Assembly: GCA_027452165.1 (NCBI GenBank)
Contig: DAIDGX010000023.1
Coordinates: 186,001 to 250,000 of the forward strand
Length of the DNA: 64,000 bases
Direction: 5' to 3'
Source: Vulcanimicrobiota bacterium
GTDB lineage: Bacteria; Vulcanimicrobiota; Vulcanimicrobiia; Vulcanimicrobiales; Vulcanimicrobiaceae
This document shows positions 51,578-59,557 of the stretch, in pieces. The notes under the pieces are model-generated. The model made no database searches and had not been told where the DNA came from. It saw only the letters and a list, made by a program, of their open reading frames with translations. The position numbers were made by a program, and so were the translations under genes. Position 1 is the stretch's first letter. Every line of letters starts with the position of its first letter.

Positions 51578-52801
51578 ATGCTCAAGAGCCTTTTCCGGAC
51601 GAGCGCAGCCATCCTGATCGCTGCCTCGTTCGGCCTGTCCGCCATTCCGGCGGCCGCGGACACCGGTGAAGCCCTCGCGACCGGCGTCGTGAGCGGGGCA
51701 AACACCGCGATCCGAAATGCCATGGAGCAACACACGCCCGCGAAGCAGTCGAAACTGAAGGACAGTCTGCTGCCGCCGAGCACCGTTGCCCAGGTCCCCC
51801 CCGTAAACCAACAGCCCGTCGGAGGCCAGCAACAGCAGGGCCTGCCGACCGGCTTCACCTATTTTGCCGACCTGTCCGTTGCATATCCGTTCGGCAACAT
51901 CGGTGTGTTCGGCAAGAAATGGCTACCTGGCGGTATGGACGCCATGGCCTCGTATGGATTCAACCCCACGCAGCGCGTCGTCGCGTCGTACTACGAGTTG
52001 CAGCACTACCCGGTCGGTTTCAATAGCGGTCAGGTGCCGCTGAACTTTCCGCCCGGCTTTGCAAACCCGGGTTGTGTCGATCTGAGCGGCTCGGGTTCGG
52101 CAACCTGCCCCGGCATCAGTTCACCGATCAACGTCACGACGAAGGACCGCTTCCTGTTGCTCAGCTTCGAGCAACTGCTGACGGTGGGAACGATGAAACA
52201 TCGCCCGATCCCGCTCGTCGTCACGCCGACCTTCGTGTCGCGCTGGTCAACGGTCGCGGCTTCGCCCTATTCGAACAGCGACGTTGTTCCGTTTGTCGAT
52301 CAGTACGGGACGCCGCACTTCGACATCCACACGCGCACCGCGCAGTATGACTCGATCGCGTTCACCGCACCGTTCTTGAAGACGCCGAGGATGTTCGGCA
52401 CCTTCACGCTCGCGCCGACCGTGCTTACGCACCTCAACGGCGTGAACCAGCAGAACGCGATTCAGCTCTATCAGATCCTGTATCTCGAATACGATCTGAA
52501 CAAGAACACGCGTCTCTTCTTCGAACCGCAGAGCTCGCGCGATTATCTGCCGACCGATCCGTACGCACAACATTTGATGGCGTACTTCCTCGGTGCGACC
52601 GAACGCGTCGGCAAGAACGGCTTCGTGCAAGTCGTGCTCAACAGCGGCGGCCCGACGAACTACAAGCCCTACGGCGTCACGTCGCTACAGTGCTACGCGC
52701 TGCCGTGCGGCCAGAACACCGTTCCGGCGGTCGGCGGCCTGAAGGCGACGCAGTTGCAAGTCCAGTTTGGCATCGGTTCGCCGGTGGTGCTTCCGTTCTA
52801 A
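51578..52801 (+). CDS. putative outer-membrane beta-barrel protein
   Basis: 407 residues from ATG 51578, with GGAG six bases upstream. A signal peptide is evident (RTSAAILIAASFGLSAIPAAA, cleavage near residue 25). A Gln/Pro-rich linker (about 50-85) leads to ~310 residues of alternating polar/hydrophobic strands with many Tyr, Phe and Gly (FTYFADLSVAYPFG, RVVASYYELQHYPVG), and the last residue is Phe (GSPVVLPF), the usual end of outer-membrane barrels. I do not recognise a family. The gene follows the RND pump by 106 bases and precedes a lipoprotein gene by 18, so a shared envelope role is plausible. Confidence 0.6.
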   Translation: MLKSLFRTSAAILIAASFGLSAIPAAADTGEALATGVVSGANTAIRNAMEQHTPAKQSKLKDSLLPPSTVAQVPPVNQQPVGGQQQQGLPTGFTYFADLSVAYPFGNIGVFGKKWLPGGMDAMASYGFNPTQRVVASYYELQHYPVGFNSGQVPLNFPPGFANPGCVDLSGSGSATCPGISSPINVTTKDRFLLLSFEQLLTVGTMKHRPIPLVVTPTFVSRWSTVAASPYSNSDVVPFVDQYGTPHFDIHTRTAQYDSIAFTAPFLKTPRMFGTFTLAPTVLTHLNGVNQQNAIQLYQILYLEYDLNKNTRLFFEPQSSRDYLPTDPYAQHLMAYFLGATERVGKNGFVQVVLNSGGPTNYKPYGVTSLQCYALPCGQNTVPAVGGLKATQLQVQFGIGSPVVLPF

Positions 52802-52819
52802 GAGATGGGATACGAACAG

Positions 52820-54370
52820 ATGTTGAATCGATTCTCTCGTCCGCTTGCCGTGCTCGCGCTCGGCGCTCTCGCCGCGTGCGGCGGCCCCATGTCGCCAACC
52901 GCCGGACCGCCGACCTCCGGCGCCACCGGCAACGTTCCGACGCCGACCACCAACATGCTCGTCGGCGTGGGCGACAGCCTGACCGCCGGCTATCAGTCGA
53001 GCGGCTTCCTCGGTGACACGACGGCCACGAACCCGAACTCGGGCTATACCGGCGGCGCGGTGCCGCCCGGCCAAGAGGCGGGCTGGTGGGCCGACATGTA
53101 CAACCAGATGGCTGGCACGGCGAACGCCGCCGTCATCAATAACGCGCTTCCGCTGATCAAGGCCCCGGGTCTGGCAGACCAGATCGTGATCGGCACGAGC
53201 GCGGCCAACCTGCTCTACACGACGCACTCCTCGTGCGACGCGTTCAATCAGCAGGGCTACTCCTCGACCGCATGGGTCAACACCCGCCTCAACCCGACGG
53301 CGCCGATCGCCGACCTCGCCGTCCCCGGCATCACGATGCACGAGGCGGTCGCCATGACCGGCCCGCTCACCGGGCCGCCGAACGGCGCGAATTGCGGCTA
53401 TAACACCGTCGCAAACGATCCGACCGCAGGCAGCCTGCAGTCGCTCGTCGCGGGTGAATCCGAGCTCTTCTATCCGGTGCTCGGCGGCTTCCAAGCCGGC
53501 CTCGGTCGTAACCTGACGATGCTCAACGCCGCAGTTTCGCTCAAGCCGCAGCTCACCACTGTGTGGCTCGGCGCAAACGACCTGCTGAAGTACGCCTTCT
53601 CGGGCGGAGTTCCCCAACCGGTCTCGGACACGCCCACGCAGATGGCCGCCGATCTCACGACGATCGTCACGAGCCTCACGAAGACGGGCTCGAAGGTGCT
53701 GGTCGCGGATCTTCCCGACATCCTGTCGTCTCCGCAGTTCTTCCCGCAAGCGAATCTTTCGACCAACCTGCAGGCGCTCGGCATCCCGGCCGCCGCCGCG
53801 GGGGCGATCGTTAGCTACCTCGGTACGACCTACGGGATCACCGCAGGCGGCTACCTGACCGAGGCCGGGTACCTCACGATCGTGACGACCTGCAACACGT
53901 CGCCCGCCAACTGCCTCACCCCGCAACTCGACCCGAACGGCGCGGGCAGCGGTCTTGGCGGGTACTACTTGACCCCGACCTTTGCCCAGCAAGTTCAGGG
54001 GCTCAACGACGCGTACAATACGGCGATCGACAACGTTGCAAACAACTCCGGTCCGAACGTCGCACTCGTGCCGATCAATCAGATCTTCAAGGGCGTCGCA
54101 ACGACTGGCTACACCGTTACCGGCTTCCCGCTGCCGTTCACGCTGAATTTCGGCGGCGGCCTCGTCAGCTGGGATGGCCTACATCCCTCGAACACCGGCT
54201 ACGCGGTGATCGCCAACGCCTTCATCGGCGTTGCCGACGCCAAGCTCGGCGCCACGATCCCGCCGCTCACGGCGGCGCAGATCACGACGATCGCGCAAAC
54301 CGATCCGTACGACTCGTACGCGATCAAGACCGTCAATCCGGCGTTCCCGTTCCCGCTTCCGCTTCCGTAG
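52820..54370 (+). CDS. GDSL/SGNH-hydrolase lipoprotein
   Basis: 516 residues from ATG 52820 (52805 would add five). The lipobox LGALAAC sits at the expected place, so it is lipidated and anchored in an envelope membrane. The hydrolase blocks are: Ser in VGVGDSLTAGY, Asn in VWLGANDLLKYAF and the Asp-His pair in SWDGLHPSNTGYAVIANAF. SGNH enzymes hydrolyse esters of lipids or polysaccharides; the long insertions between blocks are Gly/Asn/Thr-rich. It ends at a terminator, making it the last gene of the RND-barrel-lipoprotein group. Confidence 0.82.
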   Translation: MLNRFSRPLAVLALGALAACGGPMSPTAGPPTSGATGNVPTPTTNMLVGVGDSLTAGYQSSGFLGDTTATNPNSGYTGGAVPPGQEAGWWADMYNQMAGTANAAVINNALPLIKAPGLADQIVIGTSAANLLYTTHSSCDAFNQQGYSSTAWVNTRLNPTAPIADLAVPGITMHEAVAMTGPLTGPPNGANCGYNTVANDPTAGSLQSLVAGESELFYPVLGGFQAGLGRNLTMLNAAVSLKPQLTTVWLGANDLLKYAFSGGVPQPVSDTPTQMAADLTTIVTSLTKTGSKVLVADLPDILSSPQFFPQANLSTNLQALGIPAAAAGAIVSYLGTTYGITAGGYLTEAGYLTIVTTCNTSPANCLTPQLDPNGAGSGLGGYYLTPTFAQQVQGLNDAYNTAIDNVANNSGPNVALVPINQIFKGVATTGYTVTGFPLPFTLNFGGGLVSWDGLHPSNTGYAVIANAFIGVADAKLGATIPPLTAAQITTIAQTDPYDSYAIKTVNPAFPFPLPLP

Positions 54371-54391
54371 CACACGGCAGCACACGAGCAC

Positions 54392-54420
54392 AACGCCCAG
54401 GCTTCGGCCTGGGCGTTTTC
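54392..54420 (+). terminator. intrinsic terminator after the GDSL gene
   Basis: An 11-bp stem (54392-54402 with 54407-54417) closed by a TTCG tetraloop runs into a T4 run at 54416-54419, 22 bases after the stop codon. Confidence 0.88.
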
Positions 54421-54438
54421 GTATCTCCGCATACCATC

Positions 54439-54750
54439 ATGAGCGAACGCATCACCGTCCAAGAACTCGCCGGCTCGCGCGGCCTACGCATCATCGATAT
54501 CCGCAAAGCACCGGACGACCGGCAAATTCGCGGTGCCGAACGCTACGACGGCGAAGCGCTCGCCGCACATCCGCCATTCGAACCGCACGAACGAGTCGTC
54601 CTCTATTGCGGCAGCGGCAACTCGTGCTCGCGCATCGCGGACGATCTCCGCGCGCGCGGTTACGACACCATCGCCCTCGCTGGCGGCTACGCAGCATGGC
54701 AAACCGCCGGCTACGACACCGCCCCAATCCGCGAACAGCACACAACCTGA
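54439..54750 (+). CDS. single-domain rhodanese-like protein
   Basis: 103 residues, one rhodanese domain with the active-site loop opening CGSGNSCSRIA, the catalytic cysteine being C57. LRIIDIRKAPDDRQIRGAE is the usual N-terminal part, GGYAAWQTAGY the C-terminal part. It carries sulfane sulfur to an acceptor; the acceptor is not identifiable. It stands alone between a terminator and the repeat-rich region. Confidence 0.85.
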   Translation: MSERITVQELAGSRGLRIIDIRKAPDDRQIRGAERYDGEALAAHPPFEPHERVVLYCGSGNSCSRIADDLRARGYDTIALAGGYAAWQTAGYDTAPIREQHTT

Positions 54751-54808
54751 CGCACTGGGGTTCAAAACTCGAGAGCGCAAGGGTTCAATCTCTCGCGAGC
54801 GCTCCCAT

Positions 54809-54920
54809 GCAGATACAAGGAAGCCCCGCCGACGTGTATCCGCCCGCAAAAGCACGCTCCGCAAGCCCGCTTAGGGCGATATCGTGGTGCAGATACAAGG
54901 AAGCCCCGGCCGACGTGTAT
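54809..54920. repeat. 31/32-base direct repeat, 80 bases apart, in the rhodanese/gdhA gap
   Basis: Positions 54809-54839 and 54889-54920 share the same ~31 bases; they begin TGCAGATACAAGGAAGCC and end CCGACGTGTAT, the second copy having one extra G. The second copy is the left arm of a hairpin, the first is not. The region contains no convincing gene. It looks like a partial duplication of a structured element. Confidence 0.75.
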
Positions 54921-54979
54921 GTCAGAATACACGAGGCCGGGGCTGACGCAGTAGATGCGCCGCGAGATCGCCCTAAGCG
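54868..54979. promoter_or_regulatory. nested inverted repeats at the 3' end of gdhA
   Basis: A perfect 13-bp outer repeat pairs 54868-54880 with 54967-54979; its right arm includes the last codon and stop of gdhA. Inside it a hairpin pairs 54902-54911 with 54935-54944 (AGCCCCGGCC with its complement) and 54915-54920 with 54927-54932 (GTGTAT with ATACAC). It may serve as a terminator or stability structure for convergent transcripts, although no clear T-tract is present on either strand. Confidence 0.6.
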
Positions 54980-56232
54980 TAGATGCCGCGGAGGCGCGCG
55001 GCCTTCACTACCCGATCGATCGCAAGCGCGTATGCGGCCACGCGGAACGTGGAGCTACGTGCATTCTTGATGGCGCGCAGTTCGCCCAGGTTTGCGAGCA
55101 ACACGTCTTCGAGACGCTCGTTGACTTCGGACTCCTTCCAGAAGTAGCCCATGCGGTCTTGGACCCACTCGAAGTACGAAACCGTCACGCCGCCAGCGTT
55201 CGCCATGATATCGGGAATAACGACGATGCCCTTCTGCTTGAAGATGCTGTCGGCTTCCGGCGTGGTCGGCCCGTTCGCACCCTCGACGATCAGTTTGGCC
55301 TTCACGTTCGGTGCGTTCTCGGCGGTAAAGACCTTCTCGAGCGCTGCCGGAACCAGCACGTCGCACTCGCTCGTAAGCAGCTCGCCGTTGCTGATCTTAT
55401 CGCCGCCTTTGAAGCCCTCGAGATTGCGGTGCTTCGCCGCATGCTCGATCGCCGCGTGGACGTCGATACCGTTCTTGTTGTAGTACGCGCCCGTCACGTC
55501 GGAGATGCCGACAACCGAGCAGCCGCGCTCGGCGAACAGCTTCGCGGCATAGAGACCGACATTGCCGAAGCCTTGGATCACGATCTTCGACTGCTCGGGG
55601 ACGAGACCCATATGCGACATTTCATCGAGCGCGCAGATCGTCACGCCGCGGCCGGTCGCTTCGACGCGTCCGCGCGAGCCGCCGATTTCGAGCGGCTTGC
55701 CCGTCACGACGCCGGGCACATGCTGACGCACGTGCATCGAGTAGGTGTCCATGAACCACGCCATCACTTGCGGCGTCGTGTTCACGTCGGGCGCGGGAAC
55801 GTCTTTGTCCGGGCCGACGACCTCGACGAGTTCTGCGGCATACCGGCGGGTGATGCGCTCGAGCTCGTTCTGCGAAAGCGTCGCGGGGTCGCAGGTGACG
55901 CCGCCTTTGCCGCCGCCGAACGGCAGATCGACGACCGCACACTTCCAGGTCATCCAAAACGCAAGCGCGGTCACTTCGTCGAGCGTTACGCCCGGATGGA
56001 AGCGAATGCCGCCCTTGGCCGGGCCACGCGCGAAGTTGTACTGCACGCGATATCCGGTGAAGACTTCCATCTCGCCGCTATCACGTTGGAACGGGATCGA
56101 AAAAATGATCTGACGCGACGGGTGCGTCAGGATACGGCGCATCCCGGCATCGAGTTCGAGCAGATCGGCAGCCTGATTAAAATAGGCGATGCCGTCACCG
56201 AAAACCGAGACTTCGCGCACAGCAGTGGTCAT
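54973..56232 (-). CDS. gdhA: glutamate dehydrogenase (Glu/Leu/Phe/Val family)
   Basis: 419 residues. The N-terminal substrate domain has KGGIRFHPGVTLDEV and PFGGGKGGV, which contain the conserved glutamate-binding lysines; the Rossmann domain has VIQGFGNVGLYAA. Catalyses reversible oxidative deamination of glutamate to 2-oxoglutarate. Length and motifs fit the hexameric class found in many bacteria and archaea. ATG 56232 follows GGAGG by 12 bases. Leucine or valine dehydrogenase is less likely given length. It is the only gene on its transcript. Confidence 0.9.
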   Translation of the reverse strand: MTTAVREVSVFGDGIAYFNQAADLLELDAGMRRILTHPSRQIIFSIPFQRDSGEMEVFTGYRVQYNFARGPAKGGIRFHPGVTLDEVTALAFWMTWKCAVVDLPFGGGKGGVTCDPATLSQNELERITRRYAAELVEVVGPDKDVPAPDVNTTPQVMAWFMDTYSMHVRQHVPGVVTGKPLEIGGSRGRVEATGRGVTICALDEMSHMGLVPEQSKIVIQGFGNVGLYAAKLFAERGCSVVGISDVTGAYYNKNGIDVHAAIEHAAKHRNLEGFKGGDKISNGELLTSECDVLVPAALEKVFTAENAPNVKAKLIVEGANGPTTPEADSIFKQKGIVVIPDIMANAGGVTVSYFEWVQDRMGYFWKESEVNERLEDVLLANLGELRAIKNARSSTFRVAAYALAIDRVVKAARLRGIYA

Positions 56233-56317
56233 AGGTAATAACAGCCTCCAGCGGAGTTCAAACCCTGCACGATTGGGCGAAACGCCGCCTTCCCCCTTGA
56301 TACATTAAGGGCAAAAA

Positions 56318-57412
56318 CTAGACGTTGAAGCGGAAGTTGACGACGTCGCCTTCCTGCATCACGTACTCCTTGCCCTCGCTCCGGACTTTTCCGGCAGCAC
56401 GGAGTGCGTCCATGGTCTTAAGGGCGACGTAATCGGCATACGAGACGATCTCGGCGCGAATGAAGCCGCGCTCGATGTCGCTGTGAATTTTGCCCGCGGC
56501 TTGCGGGGCTTTCGTGCCCTTGGCGATCGTCCAAGCCCGCACTTCCTTCTCGCCGGCGGTCAGGAACGTCATGAGGCCAAGCAGGTCATATGCGGTCAGG
56601 GCCAGCTCGTCCAGGCCGCTTCGCTCGATGCCGAGCTCGGTGCAAAACTCCCGGGCCTCCGCATCCGTTAGGCCGGCCAGCTCCGACTCGATCTTGCCGC
56701 AGAGCATCACGACCGGGCTACCTTCCGCCCGAGCTACGTCGCGCACCGCCTGCACCAGCGGCCCCGGCTTCCCGATCTGCGCCTCGTCCACGTTCGCCAC
56801 GTAGAGCAGGGGCTTGACCGTGAGCAGGAACGACTCGAGCGCAACCTCGTGCTCGAGCGACCCGGTTGCGAAGATGCGAGCAGGCTTGCCGCCCTCGAGC
56901 GACGCGGTGAGCCGTTTCGCGGCCTCGAGACGTTCCCGTAATTTGGGGTTTGCGCGCGCCTCGCGTTCGAGCCTGTCCACGCGTTTTTGCATCGTCGCGA
57001 GGTCAGCGAGCGCGAGTTCGATCGCGATGATCTCGATATCGCGCGCGGGGTCGGGATGCCCCTCCACGTGGGTGACGTTGGCATCCTCGAAGCAGCGCAC
57101 CACCATCGCGATCGCATCGGTCTCGCGGATGTGGCTCAAAAATGCGTTACCCAATCCTTCGCCCGCGCTCGCGCCCCGCACGAGGCCCGCAATGTCAACG
57201 AATTTCACCGTCGCCGGTACCACCCGCTCGCCGCTGACGAGTTGTTGCAGCACGTGCAAGCGGTCGTCCGGTACGGCGACCTCACCGACGTTGGGCTCGA
57301 TCGTGGCAAAGGGATAGTTTGCCGCGAGCGCCTGTGCCGAGCGTGTCAGCGCATTGAAAATGGTCGATTTGCCGACGTTAGGAAGGCCGACGATACCGCA
57401 TGAAAGAGCCAT
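56318..57412 (-). CDS. ychF: ribosome-binding ATPase YchF (Obg family)
   Basis: 364 residues from ATG 57412; the upstream frame to 57475 lacks family sequence. G1 motif GIVGLPNVGKSTIFNAL, DIAGLVRGAS and the NVDE motif (YVANVDEAQIG) of the ATP-preferring Obg subclass, then a coiled-coil insert (about 130-200) and a C-terminal TGS-like domain with GEKEVRAWTI and IERGFIRAEIVSY. Universal ribosome-associated factor linked to stress and translation control. It is divergent from the bifunctional-nuclease gene by about 105 bases. Confidence 0.95.
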   Translation of the reverse strand: MALSCGIVGLPNVGKSTIFNALTRSAQALAANYPFATIEPNVGEVAVPDDRLHVLQQLVSGERVVPATVKFVDIAGLVRGASAGEGLGNAFLSHIRETDAIAMVVRCFEDANVTHVEGHPDPARDIEIIAIELALADLATMQKRVDRLEREARANPKLRERLEAAKRLTASLEGGKPARIFATGSLEHEVALESFLLTVKPLLYVANVDEAQIGKPGPLVQAVRDVARAEGSPVVMLCGKIESELAGLTDAEAREFCTELGIERSGLDELALTAYDLLGLMTFLTAGEKEVRAWTIAKGTKAPQAAGKIHSDIERGFIRAEIVSYADYVALKTMDALRAAGKVRSEGKEYVMQEGDVVNFRFNV

Positions 57413-57516
57413 GATGAACCGCCCTCGGTTCGCCCTGGCACACCCCGGCCCTCTTGCCACCACCTTCGGCGGCAAGAGAATCCCCGTAACGCGTCGGATA
57501 GGAGGCCATGCGACAA

Positions 57517-57984
57517 ATGAAGGTCGACAAGCTCGGTATCGACCTGCTCACGCACGATCCCGTGGTGATCCTCAAAGACATGGATGGGGCGCACTATCTG
57601 CCGATTCTGATCGGCCCGTTCGAGGCAACTGCCATCGCGCTCGCGCTCGAAGGCTCCCCGGTTCCGCGGCCGCTCTCGCACGATCTCATGCGCACCATTC
57701 TCGAGACGCTCGATGCAACGCTCGAACAAGTGATCATCCACGACATCAAAGACGCGACCTTTTTCGCGAAACTGATCGTGCGCAGCGACGGTGAGCTGCA
57801 CGAAATCGATTCGCGCCCCTCCGACGGCATCGCCCTCGCGTTACGAACCAACGCGCCGATCTACGTCTCCGACAAGATCGTACTCGAAGAGGCCACCACC
57901 GAGAGTAAGCCCGTCGATGACACCGAGATGGCAAAGTTCAAAAAGTTCCTCGACGAGTTGAAGCCCTCGGATTTCAACCGCTGA
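57517..57984 (+). CDS. bifunctional-nuclease (BFN/DUF151) domain protein
   Basis: 155 residues from ATG 57517; ATG 57508 adds three but lies two bases from the AGGAGG site. The BFN domain covers about 1-125: LPILIGPFEATAIALALEG and RPLSHDLMRTILE are signature segments, and SRPSDGIALALRTNAPI the third. Family members show nuclease activity in plants and some bacteria, or are called conserved hypothetical in prokaryotes. A charged C-terminal tail (EMAKFKKFLDELKPSDF) resembles the UVR-type tail. No membrane segment. Confidence 0.85.
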   Translation: MKVDKLGIDLLTHDPVVILKDMDGAHYLPILIGPFEATAIALALEGSPVPRPLSHDLMRTILETLDATLEQVIIHDIKDATFFAKLIVRSDGELHEIDSRPSDGIALALRTNAPIYVSDKIVLEEATTESKPVDDTEMAKFKKFLDELKPSDFNR

Positions 57985-58003
57985 GCCCCGGAATGCGCCC
58001 GGG

Positions 58004-58111
58004 TTAGTGGGCGGGGCCGATCCAGCCGCGGGCGATAGCGAACATCTTCGTGTTGATCACGAGGAAACGCCAGAGTTGGTAGGGCCAAAAATAACGCCAG
58101 AATTTTCCCAT
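58004..58111 (-). CDS. 35-residue aromatic mini-protein downstream of the SQR-like gene
   Basis: The frame starts at ATG 58111, five bases after the SQR-like stop, and ends at 58004. GGAG sits eight bases upstream, inside the end of the flavoprotein gene. The product begins MGKFWRYFWPYQLWRFLVIN and has five Trp, several Phe/Tyr and Arg, an amphipathic-helix composition of a membrane-peripheral peptide. The position and ribosome site support a real, co-translated gene. No family recognised; a role anchoring or stabilising the flavoprotein at the membrane is a guess. Confidence 0.55.
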   Translation of the reverse strand: MGKFWRYFWPYQLWRFLVINTKMFAIARGWIGPAH

Positions 58112-58116
58112 TGCTA

Positions 58117-59538
58117 TTACTCCGGTATCATCTGCCAGCCGGGTTTGGCTTGCAGTTTCCACATGAATGCGTCGTGCAGCATGCGCTTGGTCCACGCGCC
58201 GCTAATGCCGACGTCGAGATCGCAGAGGTCCAAATCGCGCCCGTACTCGGGGTACTTCTCGAAATCGCGCACCACCGGAATCATGATGATCGACGCCGCC
58301 GAACCGTTCCAGATCGACTTCCCCATCGACGCGATGCATGCCGCCGGCATCTCGCTCATGCGTGCGTGGTGTGAAGGTTCGCGTCCAGCAATCTGATCCG
58401 CGATGTTGTAAGCGACGGTGCGCCCCATGATGCCTGATGCCATGCCCGTACGCGGCGGCGTCGCTTGAATGACCGTGCCGGCGCTCGTCTTCTTCCCTTT
58501 CGAAATCGGGTGCGGCGGCGCGAACGCGATCCCCGCAGCGTACACGTTGTCATAGAGCGGCGACCGGTATAACGCCGGCCAGTCCTGCGCGCGATACTGA
58601 TCGTAGCTCTTCGCGGTATAGTCCGCATCGACACGCATGAATCCGTTAGGCAACGTCATCTTATCGGTAATGTCGGCACCGTCGTGCGCAACGTATTTTA
58701 GCGGGATTCCACGGAACTGTGGAATCAGCATCGCAAAATCGTAGGCGATCGTTCCGGGATCCACCCCAATTTGGTCGTAGGTAATCACCCCGGGCTCCAC
58801 CTTCGTAACGCCCGCGGCGATCATCGGTTTGATATTCGACTCGTCGAAGAGCATCTGGACGAGCGCCTTTCCGGTGACGATGCTCCCGCGCTTTTTCGCC
58901 TCGACACCGTCCACACCGAAGTCGCCCGGATCCGGCTCGTTGCTCAGCCACACGAGTTCGGCTTTGTCGCGCAGTCCGCGGTTGCGCAGATCCCAGTCGA
59001 GATTCATGATATACTCGAACGCCGCGCCCTCACAGGTGGCGGCTGGATGCCCAACGCCGACGACAAGCCGTTGACGCTGGCCTTTCTCCATCGCGCGCAC
59101 GCTTGCCAGATACGCATCACGCGCTCCGACAGCGTGCTCAACCGAACAGACGCTCTGCGTCGTTCCCGCCGTCGGACCAAGACCCGGCGTTCCCTCGAAA
59201 TTCAAATATGGGCCCGTTGCGTTGAGCAGAAAATCATATTCGAGTTCCCGCGTCTCACCGCCGGGAAGACGCACCGTCACGCGCCGATCGTCGGGTGCAA
59301 TCACCTCCGCCCGCCCATCGACATAGGTGATGCCGAGTTTCTCGTACACTGGAGCGAGTTCGAAGTGTACCTTGTCTTCAGACATCGTTCCGGTACCGAC
59401 CCAGATCAAGCTCGGAAACCAGGTAAAGCGGTTTCGCGGAGCCACGACCGTGATCTCCGCGCGATCGTGGACCAGATGGGAGAGGTGCAGCGCGGCCGTA
59501 TGACCGGCAAAGCCTGCGCCCAAGATAAGGACTTTCAT
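58117..59538 (-). CDS. sulfide:quinone oxidoreductase-like FAD flavoprotein
   Basis: 473 residues from ATG 59538, with AAGGA upstream; the frame beyond that is shadow. FAD-binding LILGAGFAGHTAALHL, the ATGPYLNFEG segment and the second flavin contact VYAAGIAFAPPHP show the SQR/NDH-2 fold. Cysteines C131 (SVCSVEHA) and C169 (PAATCEGAAFEY) match the two N-terminal cysteines of SQR, but the third catalytic Cys near 356 is missing. The C-terminus (GISGAWTKRMLHDAFMWKL) looks like a membrane-binding helix. It may be an atypical SQR or another quinone reductase. It follows a TolC gene by 19 bases. Confidence 0.75.
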   Translation of the reverse strand: MKVLILGAGFAGHTAALHLSHLVHDRAEITVVAPRNRFTWFPSLIWVGTGTMSEDKVHFELAPVYEKLGITYVDGRAEVIAPDDRRVTVRLPGGETRELEYDFLLNATGPYLNFEGTPGLGPTAGTTQSVCSVEHAVGARDAYLASVRAMEKGQRQRLVVGVGHPAATCEGAAFEYIMNLDWDLRNRGLRDKAELVWLSNEPDPGDFGVDGVEAKKRGSIVTGKALVQMLFDESNIKPMIAAGVTKVEPGVITYDQIGVDPGTIAYDFAMLIPQFRGIPLKYVAHDGADITDKMTLPNGFMRVDADYTAKSYDQYRAQDWPALYRSPLYDNVYAAGIAFAPPHPISKGKKTSAGTVIQATPPRTGMASGIMGRTVAYNIADQIAGREPSHHARMSEMPAACIASMGKSIWNGSAASIIMIPVVRDFEKYPEYGRDLDLCDLDVGISGAWTKRMLHDAFMWKLQAKPGWQMIPE

Positions 59539-59557
59539 TGAAATGATCCTTCCCGCG

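Noticed and set aside
54755-54812. tRNA-like T-loop sequence GGGTTCAA twice near the repeat element
   Set aside because: The bases around it do not form a T-stem, acceptor stem or anticodon arm, so no cloverleaf is possible.
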